From assembly GCA_963210315.1 (NCBI GenBank), contig OY723288.1, positions 1,488,001-1,552,000 on the forward strand: a stretch of 64,000 bases of DNA, written 5' to 3'. Shown in pieces: positions 51,253 through 62,307 of the stretch. The stretch's first letter is position 1. Each line of letters begins with the position of its first letter. Below the pieces are notes generated by a model, which was not told the origin of the DNA, searched no databases, and saw nothing but the letters and a program-made list of their open reading frames with translations. Source of the DNA: Rhynchopus euleeides. Lineage: Eukaryota > Euglenozoa > Diplonemea > Diplonemida > Diplonemidae. The translations under genes were made by a program, and so were the position numbers.

Positions 51253-51857
51253 TATCTTTAATGTTTTTACTCTAACCCACCCGCTGTCGTAACACCCACC
51301 CTCCCCTCCCCTCCCCTCCCCCCCCTCTCGACCCACCCTTCCACACCGTAACCTGCTGCTTCCACCCGTCCCCTGCTGGGGGCTCCATAGGGTACTCTGC
51401 TGGGTACACCGGGTAAAAGTGTGTTTGCTATTTTAAAACGCAAGCTCCCGACATGTTAGGTGTATAGGATTTCATGTTTTGGGACATCTGAGTCCACGGT
51501 GACCGTTCTCCATCCAACTACAATCCGTAGTAATTATTTAAATGGCAAACAGAAAAACCGGTTTTTTGGTCATTTTTGGCCTTTTCGCTGGTTGGGGGGG
51601 TCAAAACCGCCCGGCCCCAGGTGGTCCCTGGAGGGGGGGTCTGGTCCCGGATTCTCGGTTTCTGGGTCCAATAATCCTACTTCTGCTAAGGGGACCTTTT
51701 CGATTTTTTTTTCGGAAAGTCCTATTTTTCACTTTTGAGCCCGTTTTCGAAGGAATTCTTGGGTTTTGAGCTTGTTTTGGGCAATTAAACGCGTCACTCA
51801 GTTTTCTGCCTGGGCAGCCCTTCCTGATAGGTGTACCTGTACTGAGAATGACCGCCT
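51253..51857. other. Intergenic region with a fragment related to the foldback element arm
   Basis: 51690-51795 (GGGGACCTTTTCGATTTTTT, later CGAAGGAATTCTTGGGTTTTG) resembles the arm sequence at about 45590-45690. It lies just before the minisatellite. Confidence 0.5.
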
Positions 51858-52795
51858 GTGAGAGAGTCCTCTTGTACTGAGAAAGTCTTCCTGGACTGAG
51901 AGGAGTGCTGTGCTGCGAGGAGTCCTGTCCTGAGAAGGTCCTCCTGTACTGAGAGGAGTCCTGTACTACGCAGAAAAACCGGTTTTTTTGGCCATTTTTG
52001 GTCTTTTCGCTGGTTGGAGGAGGAAATCTTGCAAATGCTATGTGTCTTCTGGGGGGGCAGATTCTTGGTTTTTCAGGAGTCCTGTACTGAGAAGGTCCTC
52101 CTGGACTGTAAGGAATCCTGTCCTGAGAGGAGTCCCGTACTGAGAAAGTCCTCCTGTACTGAGAGGAGTCCTGTACTGAGAGGTGTGCTGTACTGAAAAG
52201 GTCCTCCTGGACTGTAAGGAGTCCTGTCCTGAGAAAGTCCTCCTGTCCTGAGAGGAGTCCTGTCCTGAGAAGGTCCTCCTGTACTAAGAGGAGTCCTGTA
52301 CTACGCAGAAAAACCGGTTTTTTGGCCATTTTTGGTCTTTTCGCTGGTTGGAGGAGGACATCTTGCAAATGCTATGTGACTTCTGGGGGGGCAGATTCTC
52401 GGTTTTTCAGGAGTCCTGTACTGAGAAGGTCCCCCTGGACTGTAAGGAGTCCTGTCCTGAGAGGAGTCCCGTACTGAGAAAGTCCTCCTGTACTAAGAGG
52501 AGTGCTGTCCTGAGAGGAGTCCTGTACTTAGAGGAGTCCTGTCCTGAGAAAGTCCTCCTGTACTAAGAGGAGTCCTGTACTGAGAAAGTCCTCCTGTCCT
52601 GAGAGGAGTCCTGAACTGAGAAGGCCCTCCTGTCCTGAGAGGAGTCCTGTCCTAAGAGGAGTCCTGTACTGAGAAGGTCCTCCTGTCCTGAGAGGAGTCC
52701 TGTACTGAGAAGGTCCTCCTGTCCTAAGAGGAGTCCTGTACTGAGAAAGTCCTCCTGTCCTGAGAGGAGTCCTGGACTGAGAATGACCTCATGGA
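51858..52795. repeat. Minisatellite of GAGTCCTGTACTGAGAA-type units
   Basis: About 17-18-base units (AGGAGTCCTGTACTGAGA / AAGGTCCTCCTGTCCTGAG) alternate over about 940 bases. Two longer inserts starting CGCAGAAAAACCGG (51967-52075 and 52303-52410) are nearly identical, so a higher-order unit of about 336 bases has been duplicated. The repeats encode repetitive peptides in some frames, but no gene is implied. Confidence 0.85.
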
Positions 52796-55004
52796 GTGGT
52801 AGAATAGTTAGCAACGTGGAGCGAGGGGGCGGGGAAATCTTTAATGACCTTCCCCCAAATTGATAAATTCACGTGTGCGTGCAGCGGAGGGAACAGTGAA
52901 GGGAACATCAGAAGTCGTTCGGTGTGACCTGCACTCAACAAAACAACTTGACGTGTGCGTGCGTGTTTCAGATCCGTTTGTTTTGAAGTTACTTCGAGCC
53001 ATGCATCAAGGCCACACTTTCGCATGAGATACAATACAAAATCCTGGAGGGGGGGGGGTGTTTGAATGTCTGGAATAAACAGGCGGGATTCGCTCTAAAA
53101 TGCATAAAGCGAGTCAATGCCGAAATGAAGAGCTGCCCAGATTCTGCCAGATGAGCGACTGTGCCCTCGCAAGATGAGTATCACAGATGCATGTGCCATA
53201 GAGGGCCTTGCCACAGAGCGACGGATCCCCTCTTTAAAAAAACAGGCAGAACGGGAATCTGCCCGATAAAATGCGAATGCCACCGACACATGACGCTCGG
53301 AATGGAAGGAAGGAATGATTCGTCTTGTCCCCTTGCTGTGACAAAGACACTCTCGAGTCACGCCACTTCACGAGCCTCGAGGGCTATTGGGTGTGTGTGT
53401 GTGTTAATTTCCAGGATTTTTTTTTGCGCCTGTCGAATCCGCACGCACCTAACCCCTCCGGATGAGAAGCATCGGAGTCTTCACTCTGGAGTGCGTCTAG
53501 GAGAGCCCTGGGAAAAGAGTATGGTGTCACGTTTGACATGGCGTGAATGCCCCGGTCTGTTTTATTTTATCGCGCGTGGTTTCGTCCAATCAGCAAGGGC
53601 AGTGCAGCTCTGGGGTTCCATCACCCCAAGAATGCGACGCATTGCCTCATGGAAGACACCGGTCTATTTTTCTTTCTTGCACATGCCGGAACAATGTTAC
53701 GTTGCATGCGCGCCCCAAAAAGTTACCAAACCACAGTATGTGTTGGCAATAAGGTTTGGGATACATGTTCATGGCCTGTCCCCCGTTCACGACGTCTCTG
53801 CCATTCACCTGCGTCGGCCAGTGTTGGTGCAGGATCGCCTTGCTCACCACACTTCCCACGCAGCTGCAATCGCCACAGCAGGTGCCTCTGCTGCCTCACC
53901 CGTCTCCGAAAGGGACGGAGGGTTGCGATAACCCTTCAAGTCTCGCCACTGCGCGCATGCCTTCATGTGTGCATATTGGAGGATTTTGTAGAGTTTGTGA
54001 TGACCGCAGCAGGTTCCAGGCCAATTTTTGACACATTTGTGTCTGGGTGACCCTCTTGTGAACCTCTGTGGTTTTCAAGGTGTGTTCTGTATAAGATGTG
54101 TGGCATGAAAGTGAAGTCCCTTCGCTGTGTGTGTGTGTGTGTGTTGAGACGAGCTCCCTACACGTCGTGTAGAAGAACGGACCCGGGTGGCTCCCCTGCG
54201 ACCCATTTGCCCTTTTGTCTTTTGTGTTCGCCTCGTGCCCCGCAAAGGTATCGTGTGGGCAGTTCAACGAAAAAGATACATGACTACCCAGTCAGAGAGT
54301 CGTAGGAAAATATGCCACCGGGTTTCCCACATTCGTGTGCAAAGGAGCTTCATGACTCGCTAGCGTATCCTGAAGGAGACTGTGGCAGGGGCATGGAATG
54401 CTGGTTGGGCTGTCTTGCGTGAACGTGGTCAGCAGTTCAAGATTTTTTCCTCGGAGACGTGGCCGCCTTGTCAGCAGCCCTCTCATCCCCGATACCTTGA
54501 CATCTCCCTCTCTTCACTTCCCTGTGTTGTCCCGCCAGCCGCGCAAACATCTCTCTCTTTCATTTATACGTCATCACGCTGGCCGCCGATGATGACGGAT
54601 CAATACAACCAAGGGGACCCTGTCGTCATGTTGAAAAAGGGGGGGGGGGGGTGGTAGCTGTCGGTGGTTGGGCCAGTGCCTTGGCTGTCACTGATGGGTG
54701 TTTTCCTTCAACCTTTTGCTCGTCATAGCGCCCTGCCCAGTTACCTGCTTCTCTTGTGTTGTGCACTCAGAGGTTGGGATTGATAACCCAGCCTGTTATT
54801 CTGAGCCTCTGTTTCAGAGGCAGGGTTGACACGCCATGCGGCAGTGTCGCAGCGCAGTGTTTTCTTCAAGTTTATCTGTGCATGTTACTCTCTACCAGAA
54901 TATGCAGCCAATGCAAAGAACATGATGTAACCACCCAAAGGAGGATTCTTCATATTCCTGGATTTCCCGAATTTCCTGGATTTCCCCCGGCCCCTTAGGC
55001 GATT
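52796..55004. other. Intergenic region, no convincing gene
   Basis: 53328-53385 (CCCTTGCTGTGACAAAGACAC onward) resembles the end of the duplicated unit at 61510-61864. A 256-residue open frame at 53161-53931 has no domain or coding-like composition. A pyrimidine tract followed by ATGATGACGGATCAATAC at 54590 could be a lone first exon, but nothing downstream continues it. Confidence 0.4.
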
Positions 55005-55060
55005 TCAGGGCGGACAGGGCGGACATATCCGGACAGGAAATCCGGGTGTCCGGATGTCCG
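55005..55060. repeat. GGACAT/ATGTCC palindrome cluster, left
   Basis: Blocks of GGGCGGACA, TCCGGACA and TCCGGATGTCCGGG lie just before the poly-C that precedes the telomere-like element. Confidence 0.7.
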
Positions 55061-55096
55061 GGTCCAATTTTGACCCCCCCCCCCCCCCCCCCCCCC

Positions 55097-57255
55097 CAGG
55101 CCTCTGGCTAATTCGGGTCGAACGTTAAGTTTCTCCGTGCCGGGGGGGGGAGGGGGGGGGGGGGGCTACCCTACCCTCGGGTTAGGGTTCACCCTAGACC
55201 CAACCCTACCCTAGGGTTCGGGTTTGGGTCAGGGTGAACCCTAGACCCGACCCAACCCTCGGATCAGGGTTGGGGTTAACCCTATACCCTACCCTAACCC
55301 TAGGGTAGGGTCTAGGGTCAACCCTGACCCTAACCCTAGGGTTGGGTCAAGGGTTAACCCTAACCCTAGGGTTGGGTAGGGTCTAGGGTTTACCCTGACC
55401 CTAACCCTAGGGTTGGGTAGGGTCCAGGGTTAACCCTAACCCTAACCCGAGGGTTGGGTAGGGTCTAGGGTCAACCCTGACCCTAACCCTAGGGTTGGGT
55501 AGGGTCCAGGGTTAACCCTAACCCTAACCCGAGGGTTGGGTAGGGTCTAGGGTCAACCCTGACCCTAACCCGAGGGTTGGGTAGGGTCTAGGGTTAACCC
55601 TAACCCTAACCCTAGGGTTAGGGTTGGGTCAAGGGTTAACCCTAACCCTAGGGTTGGGTAGGGTCTAGGGTCAACCCTGACCCTAACCCTAGGGTTGGGT
55701 CAAGGGTTAACCCTAACCCTAACCCTAGGGTTGGGTAGGGTCTGGGGTCAACCCTGACCCTAACCCTAGGGTTGGGTCAAGGGTTAACCCTAACCCTAAC
55801 CCTAGGGTTGGGTAGGGTCTAGGGTCAACCCTGACCCTAACCCGAGGGTTCGGTAGGGTCTAGGGTTAACCCTAACCCTAACCCTAGGGTTGGGTCAAGG
55901 GTTAACCCTAACCCTAACCCTAGGGTTAGGGTAGGGTCTAGGGTTAACCCTGACCCTAACCCTAGGGTTAGGGTAGGGTCTAGGGTCAACCCTAACCCTA
56001 ACCCTAGGGTTGGGTCAAGGGTTAACCCTAACCCTAACCCTAGGGTTGGGTAGGGTCTGGGGTCAACCCTGACCCTAACCCTAGGGTTGGGTCAAGGGTT
56101 AACCCTGACCCTAACCCTAGGGTTAGGGTAGGGTCTAGGGTCAACCCTAACCCTAACCCTAGGGTTGGGTCAAGGGTTAACCCTAACCCTAACCCTAGGG
56201 TTGGGTAGGGTCTGGGGTCAACCCTGACCCTAACCCTAGGGTTGGGTCAAGGGTTTACCCTAACCCTAACCCTAGGGTTGGGTAGGGTCTGGGGTCAACC
56301 CTGACCCTAACCCTAGGGTTGGGTCAAGGGTTAACCCTAACCCTAACCCTAGGGTTAGGGTAGGGTCTAGGGTTAACCCTGACCCTAACCCTAGGGTTAG
56401 GGTAGGGTCTAAGGTCAACCCTAACCCTATCCCTAGGGTTGGGTCAAGGGTTAACCCTAACCCTAACCCTAGGGTTGGGTAGGGTCTAGGGTCAACCCTG
56501 ACCCTTACCCTAGGGTTGGGTAGGGTCTGGGGTCAACCCTGACCCTAACCCTAGGGTTGGGTCAAGGGTTTACCCTAACCCTAACCCTAGGGTTGGGTAG
56601 GGTCTAGGGTTAACCCTGACCCTAACCCTAACCCTAGGGTTGGGTAGGGTCTGGGGTCAACCCTGACCCTAACCCTAGGGTTGGGTAGGGTCTAGGGTTA
56701 ACCCTGACCCTAACCCTAACCCTAGGGTTGGGTAGGGTCTGGGGTCAACCCTGACCCTAACCCTAGGGTTGGGTCAAGGGTTAACCCTAACCCTAACCCT
56801 AGGGTTAGGGTAGGGTCTAGGGGTTTACCCTGACCCTAACCCTAGGGTTGGGTAGGGTCTAGGGTCAACCCTGACCCTAACCCTAGGGTTAGGGTAGGGT
56901 CTAGGGTCAACCCTAACCCTATCCCTAGGGTTGGGTCAAGGGTTAACCCTAACCCTAACCCTAGGGTTGGGTAGGGTCTAGGGTCAACCCTGACCCTTAC
57001 CCTAGGGTTGGGTAGGGTCTGGGGTCAACCCTGACCCTAACCCTTGGGTTGGGTTGGGTCTAGGATCAACCCTGGCCCTGACCCCTGGGTTGGGTAGGGT
57101 CGTGTTGGGTCGGGTTATGGGTACCCAACCCTCACCCTAGGGTAGGGTTGGGTCGGGTTGTGGGTACCCCCGACGTGCTGTAGGGTAGGGTAGGGTAGGG
57201 TAGGGCCCCCCCCTCCGGCCCAACGTTAAGTCCGGCCCCAGAATTAGCCAGAGGC

Positions 57256-57258
<3 letters not shown>
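55097..57258. mobile_element. hAT-like element with telomere-like hairpin interior
   Basis: Perfect 18-bp inverted ends CAGGCCTCTGGCTAATTC (55097-55114) and its inverse (57241-57258) bound the element. C runs of more than eight bases lie on both sides, so an 8-bp all-C duplication is possible but cannot be proved. The CAGG terminus is like the other hAT-type families here. There is no coding sequence; almost the whole interior is the array at 55176-57200. Confidence 0.7.
55176..57200. repeat. Degenerate telomere-like array of alternating TTAGGG and CCCTAA blocks
   Basis: Two main units alternate. One of 41 bases starts GGTTGGGTAGGGTCTAGGGT; the other, of 36 bases, starts GGTTGGGTCAAGGGTTAACC. 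Both end with CCCTAG. Each has a G-rich left half and a complementary CCCTAA right half, so each folds as an imperfect hairpin. Roughly fifty follow one another. A true telomere would have one orientation and regular hexamers. Confidence 0.9.
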
Positions 57259-57287
<29 letters not shown>

Positions 57288-57289
<2 letters not shown>

Positions 57290-57475
57290 ACATTTCCCGA
57301 ATTTCCCGCCCGGACATGTCCGGGCGGACATCCGGACATCCAGAAATGTCCGCCCCGGACAGGGCGGACATGTCCGGGCGGACATTTTCTGGTGTCCGGA
57401 TGTCCGGGCGGACATGTCCGGACCCGGAAATTCGGGAAATCCAATTTTGACCCCCCCCCCCCGGACATGTCCGGC
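57288..57475. repeat. GGACATGTCC palindrome cluster, right
   Basis: Repeated GGACATGTCCGGGCGGACAT-type blocks lie outside the right end of the telomere-like element. The cluster ends with CCAATTTTGACCCCCC, the same sequence that precedes the left end near 55064-55080. Confidence 0.75.
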
Positions 57476-58600
57476 CAGGACCTCAATAGTTTGATTTTTG
57501 GTCCAGAAAATAGTTTGAAATTTTTTGAAATCTGGGTGCCCAAAAAAAAATTTCCTAAGACCGGCGATTTGTAGGGGGACCCTTTCGAATTTTTTTTTGG
57601 GGAAGGGTAAATTGAACGTTTTTGGCCAAATGAAGCCACTGCGACCATTCCCGGGCCTCAGAAATCAGATTTTGGCCCCTCAAATGCGGTGCCGGTCCGG
57701 ACAAAAAATCGAAAAAATCGTGAAAAATGGCCCATTTTCCCCAGCCAAAAATGGGCCAAAAATGCCCCCCGGACACCCCCAGAGACATGTCCTAATCCGG
57801 GGTGCCAGTAGGGGGGACCTTTCGATTTTTTTTTCGAGGAGAGGTCAATTGAACGTTTTTGGACATCTGAGGCCACTGCGACCATTCCCAGGCCTCGGAA
57901 ATGAGATTTTTGGCCCTCAAATGGGGTACCGGTCCCCACGAAATTCCGAAAAAAATCATGAAAATCGAAAGGTCCCACGCACCAAATTCTGCCCAAAAAT
58001 CGTCAAAAATGGACATGTCATACGCAGCAAGGGGGCAAACCACTCCCCAATGCTCAATGATTCCACGGCAAGCCAGATTTTCTGATCAATTGGTTTGTTT
58101 GAGCATGTTCCTGGCCCTTGTTTGGAAAGTAGATGACCCCTGGCTGGAGAGGACGGTTGTGCTCGACCGGACGGAGAGAGAACTTTCTCCATATCCACCT
58201 CCACTCCACAATGCCACAAGTGGCAGGAAGGCCGGGTGTTACAGGCCTCAACCAGGGTTCCAAGGCTCTCCACTTCCTGGCTGCGTCAGGGATCACCGGG
58301 TACAGCGAGCAGGATTCCCTGTCCTGACACCCCAGCATGTACCACCGGAAGAACCCGAAACAGCAGCCGCCCCTCATGGGGGTTGCAAGAGGCACGGAAA
58401 TCGTTCAAATCGGACCAAGTCCGAAAATTCGGCACTTTCTTGGGTACAAATTGCGGTCCGAAATTTTCCGATTTTTTGAAAAAAGGCTAATTCTGTAAGG
58501 GGGACCTTTTCGAATTTTTTTTTCGGTCACTTTTTCCACAAGGAAATGTCCGCCCTGTCCGCTACTGTCCACTACCGATTTCAAGGATCCTCCAAAAAGT
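57476..58600. repeat. Degenerate repeat region with a tandem duplication of about 237 bases
   Basis: AATTGAACGTTTTTGG and GCCACTGCGACCATTCCC occur at about 57610 and again about 237 bases later, with similar sequence on both sides (about 57560-57770 and 57795-58005). GGGGGACCTTTTCGAATTT-type motifs here are shared with the foldback element arms. Confidence 0.65.
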
Positions 58601-59816
58601 GTGACTGAAAATCATGGGACGGGACGGTGTTGGGTAAAAATACTGGGAGTCTCATCAGCGGTTCCCGCACTGTGTGTTCCCCGAGATCCTGAAATAAAGA
58701 AAGAAAAAAAAATCACTTTCCTCCTGTTGCGAGAACAGCTTCGGATATCATCTTTAGGTTGTCCTCTGTCCAAACCACATCTACCCTCGAATACAATCTT
58801 TCCCGAGAGCCGCACACGCAGAGGCGGGTGGGTGAATTCCGCAGATTTCTTTCTGCGAAATCCGTAAACACCTGCTGTGGCTTCTCTGCAGAAAGGGGGG
58901 GCGGGATTCTCCTTTTGTTCATCCTGTTCCCGAGAAACGCCCCCCTCACCCGCGCCTTGGCTTAAGCGAGATCCAACATTCGAAGGACCAGGCGGGCATC
59001 GCGCTACCAGGGGCATGTGTCACGATGGATGCGATGCCCACGGCAGGCAAAAGCCCCCCTTCCGTGGGGCACCCTCTCCGTGAGCCTTTGAAGCGTGCGC
59101 TGAAACTTACAACCGGCTAGTTGCAGCGTTCAGGCCACATGCAATCGCAGGCACTGTTCTACTAAACAGCGAACGAAACCACTAAGTTCTTTAGGCCACT
59201 CCAGTGGTGGCCTTCGCGGGGAGGGGGGGGGGGGGGGCAAAAAATCCGGCACAGCCTTTCTTATTATTGCGGCGTATTTCACCTCCGAACGATTTGAATG
59301 ATTCTTTACCCGGGTCTCTTCCAGCCGCCCCCCCCACCCTCTGCCCTTTTCCGCTGCTTCGAGTTCTCCTGGCCACTCCGGTCAGCATCGCCCTTTCTAA
59401 AGGCACCACGAACCCTTTTACCGCAAACTGCTGGCCGTGGGGGCGCAACTACAACCCCCGTCCCACACTCCCCCCCCCCCCCCCCTGTTCGTTTGCACAT
59501 CAGCTGAAGCCGCTTTTCCCGCTGCATGCTGCCTTCACACTCCTTCCCGGGGACCAACACAAACACACAAACCTGCACCACCGCCGACCCTCCTCATCCC
59601 TCTCCCCTAGACAGGCGGGGTTTTGGGGGGCACACCACGGCGCCCCACCCCCCACCACCCCCTCCCCGAGAGGAGCCCCCCACGCCCCCACGAGTCGTCG
59701 CAAAGAGGGGCTGTGTGGGTAGGGGGGGGGGTGGGGTGTGTGTGTGTGTGCGTGCGTGAGGCACTTGGTTGCCGCTGCCACCCCACCCCCCCTCCCCTCA
59801 TCACTCACGCGTCACC
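58601..59816. other. Intergenic region upstream of kinase gene 2
   Basis: Ordinary sequence is followed by pyrimidine-rich stretches (about 59320-59345, 59470-59485, 59780-59815), the last running to the start codon. No gene was recognised. Confidence 0.5.
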
Positions 59817-61124
59817 ATGCCTGCGCACAACGGGGAGTCGCAGGGGTCTGAGGAGCAGCAGCAGCAGCAGGCCGCGCCGTCCTCCCCGCTGAGCCCAGTT
59901 TCTGGAGGGGGTCCGTCCCCCTATGTCGATGCGTCTGCCTGCAGCAGTGGTGCTGCGAGCGGGGCCCGGGATGACTCTGGTGGTGCCGAACACAGGGGTG
60001 CACCTCCTACAGCTTCCTCCCTTGCAGTGCATACCAATGCGCAGCACGGCGCACGGTCCCAGCGAGCCCGGAATGAAGGTTACAGCTCGGGAGCCTCCCA
60101 CTCCACCCACACAGGCAGTAGCAGCGAGGTACATTCTGCCCGGAGTGTTGGCGGTTACGTTTTAACTCATATGCTGGGAGAGGGCACGTTTGCCAAGGTC
60201 TACCATGGGAAGCATCAGGAAAGCGGGGAGAATTACGCAGTGAAGGTGCTGCAGAAGGCGGAGCTCGTCAAACAGCCGAAGGCGCGTGGGAAGGAGATGC
60301 TGTATCGGGAGATCAGCGTGTTGGAGTGCCTGAAGGGGCACCCGAATATCGTGGAGCTGAAGGAGATCATGCAGACCTCCTCCAACATCTACATCGTGAT
60401 GGAGATTGTCCAAGGGGGCGAGCTGCTGACCCGCATCCACCTCGATAAGGGGATGCCTGAGGACGAGGCGCGGGGGTACTTCCAGCAGATCATCAGCGCC
60501 GTGGATTACTGCCACAAGATGCAGATTGCGCACCGCGATATCAAGCCAGAGAATATCATTGTGAGCTCTGACGGGCGTGTCAAGATGACAGACTTTGGCC
60601 TCAGCAACCTGCAGATGATCAACGATGTGGGGACAGTGTCCCACTCACTTCGGCTGAAGACGATCTGCGGCACACCTCACTACGTTGCCCCTGAGGTGAT
60701 AACGGATACATCGATGGGGTACAACGGGTTCCTTGCTGACGTCTGGTCATGCGGTGTGGTGCTCTACGCGATGCTCTCCGGCGGTCTGCCCTTCCGTGGG
60801 ACGAAGCCGACGTCTATCCTCAAGAAGATCAGCTTGAGTGACCCGCAGCCCTGCGAGCGGATTCCGGATCAGGCGTGGACGCTCATCAACAGCCTGCTGA
60901 CGAAGGACCCGCAGAGCAGGATGCAGATCCCCGGTGTGTTGGTTGACCCTTGGTTCAGCGTCGGTTTCGACCGCAGTGTGATCCGCACCGACATCAGCAG
61001 GGAGAAGACGCTGAGGCTTATGGCGATCACAAAGAAGACCCGGCACAAGCAGCAGGCAGCAGGGAATGGCTCTGTCCCCGCCTCCCCGAAAACGCCAACG
61101 TCTCCCAAGCAGCCTTCAGCCTAG
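59817..61124 (+). CDS. Ser/Thr protein kinase, CAMK/SNF1-like, paralogue 2
   Basis: The 435-residue, single-exon protein is a close paralogue of the kinase at 33477. Motifs: LGEGTFAKV (about 120), YAVKVLQKAE, AHRDIKPEN (about 239), TDFGLSN, CGTPHYVAPEV. The catalytic residues are all present. The N-terminal 110 residues are Gln/Ser/Gly-rich; they share only RGAPPTAS-LAVH and an ASHSTxT patch with paralogue 1. The C-terminus (KTRHKQQAAGNG onward) is different and shorter. From the GYNGFLADVWS segment onward the two genes are almost identical in DNA except for a short variable patch after RGTK. A CIPK-type NAF regulatory motif was not seen. Confidence 0.92.
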   Translation: MPAHNGESQGSEEQQQQQAAPSSPLSPVSGGGPSPYVDASACSSGAASGARDDSGGAEHRGAPPTASSLAVHTNAQHGARSQRARNEGYSSGASHSTHTGSSSEVHSARSVGGYVLTHMLGEGTFAKVYHGKHQESGENYAVKVLQKAELVKQPKARGKEMLYREISVLECLKGHPNIVELKEIMQTSSNIYIVMEIVQGGELLTRIHLDKGMPEDEARGYFQQIISAVDYCHKMQIAHRDIKPENIIVSSDGRVKMTDFGLSNLQMINDVGTVSHSLRLKTICGTPHYVAPEVITDTSMGYNGFLADVWSCGVVLYAMLSGGLPFRGTKPTSILKKISLSDPQPCERIPDQAWTLINSLLTKDPQSRMQIPGVLVDPWFSVGFDRSVIRTDISREKTLRLMAITKKTRHKQQAAGNGSVPASPKTPTSPKQPSA

Positions 61125-61509
61125 CCCCCCTCTTCAGTCCTGGCGCTGAAGATGATATACTGCATCATTCGCCTCGGGTCTTGGTTTGGGTGCATTTATT
61201 TCAAACCCAGGTTGGTTGCTAGCGACGAACGACGAAGCGTAGCGAAAGCTACAGTACGAAGTAACGACTGTAGCTTTTGGATTCGCAACCTTCAAGCCCA
61301 CTTCGCAGGGCCTCAACACAGCCTTGAGACAGCAAAGTGCGCTTAACAAAATGTAGTCCGGAACTGTTCTCCCACAGTTGCTGGGTGGCACGCACATAAA
61401 AGAGAAATGAGAATGAATGGGAACCCCCTGGGGCCTATGTGGAAGATATGTTATGAACAGCCCAGAGCATGTTTGCTTTTAGTAAGGGGGGTGGGGTGTG
61501 TGTGTGTGG
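61125..61509. other. 3' flank of kinase gene 2
   Basis: Contains the candidate structured element at 61242-61345, then ordinary sequence and a GT-rich microsatellite from about 61484. Confidence 0.5.
61242..61345 (+). ncRNA. Candidate structured RNA element downstream of kinase gene 2
   Basis: AAAGCTACAGT (61245-61255) and ACTGTAGCTTT (61267-61277) form a perfect 11-bp stem with an 11-base loop. An alternative hairpin GTAGC-GAAA-GCTAC (61239-61252) with a GNRA-type loop overlaps it. A second hairpin CTCAA/TTGAG follows (61312-61328), then CAGCAAAGTGCGC. The order resembles 11583-11645. The class is unknown. Confidence 0.35.
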
Positions 61510-61864
61510 GTGTGGTTATAAAGTTTTAAGGCGGTGTCGCCCTGCACGGGCAGTAGCACCTCCCCTTCAGTATCGCACTCCCGAAGGATTCCCCAACACG
61601 ACGTGACACCGGTTTCGACGCGTACTCTTCGTACCCCTCCCCCCGGCCGCGTCTCTTCAGCGAAGAACCGGGGATAATCGGACCAGGGCTAGCTAAACCC
61701 TGGTGGTGTCACGGGTGGGGTTGGAGAGGGAGAAAAGGAAGAAATGAAGTTGCGAAAAAGTCAAACACTGACACGTGAAATCAATAAAAAAGCGGTATAT
61801 ATCGCCCCCTTGCTGCGACAAAGACACTAAATAGTCAGGCCGCTCCAAGAGTCTTGAGGGCTTG
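61510..61864 (+). repeat. Duplicated 355-base unit with cloverleaf-like fold, copy A
   Basis: Starts GTGTGGTTATAAAGTTTTAAG and ends GTCTTGAGGGCTTG; copy B lies 798 bases downstream in direct orientation with very few differences. The part 61603-61712 can fold as a closed cloverleaf. GTGACACC pairs with GGTGTCAC. Inside are GACGCG/CGCGTC, TCTTC-AGC-GAAGA, CCG/CGG, and CCAGGG/CCCTGG with a 9-base loop. Two further hairpins, GGCG/CGCC and GCCC/GGGC, precede it. No protein frame is supported. It may be an RNA gene or a SINE-like element. Confidence 0.6.
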
Positions 61865-62307
61865 AAGGGAGAAACAGGTTGCTGATGAGTCTCAGGAGCA
61901 GGCACCTTTTGTCCGCCCACATGACCTTCGCCCGAAGGCGAACCTCGTCCAGCTTGGCTCGATCGCCACAGAGAAGGGGATCATTCTCCGCTGTGGTGAA
62001 CATCTTAAAAACCGAGGGTGCAGAGGTGGGGCAGCCCACTGGTGCGACAGCAGACCGCCCCCGGATAGCTATAACTAGTGCATAGGAAGCATACGACGGC
62101 ACACGCAACAGATGCCGAAGGCACAACGGCGGGTCACTTTTAACCACCAGAGGAGTGGCACTCCCGAGGGGTGGGGAAGGGGGGGTAGTCACAACACTTT
62201 CGAAGGAAGTAAAGGGGCAAATGGGATGTTTTGTGCAAGGTAGAAAGGAAGTCACAACATGAGGCAGGGGGGATTGCTCATCAGGCCTGGGGGAATAGAG
62301 GGTTTGT
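61865..62307. other. Spacer between the duplicated units
   Basis: About 440 bases of unique sequence without a recognisable gene. Confidence 0.5.

Noticed and set aside
51858-52795. CRISPR array
   Set aside because: Units are direct tandem variants without unique spacers of constant length, and the genome is eukaryotic.
53161-53931. 256-residue open frame
   Set aside because: Composition is rich in Cys, His and Arg without any domain, and part of it overlaps a dispersed repeat.
54590-54656. Short frame MMTDQYNQGDPVV after a pyrimidine tract
   Set aside because: It could be a first exon, but it ends in a G run and no continuing exon or donor of the GTATG type was found.
55176-57200. A chromosome end or simple internal telomere
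   Set aside because: Repeat orientation alternates every few units and the array is enclosed by inverted ends, unlike a telomere tract.
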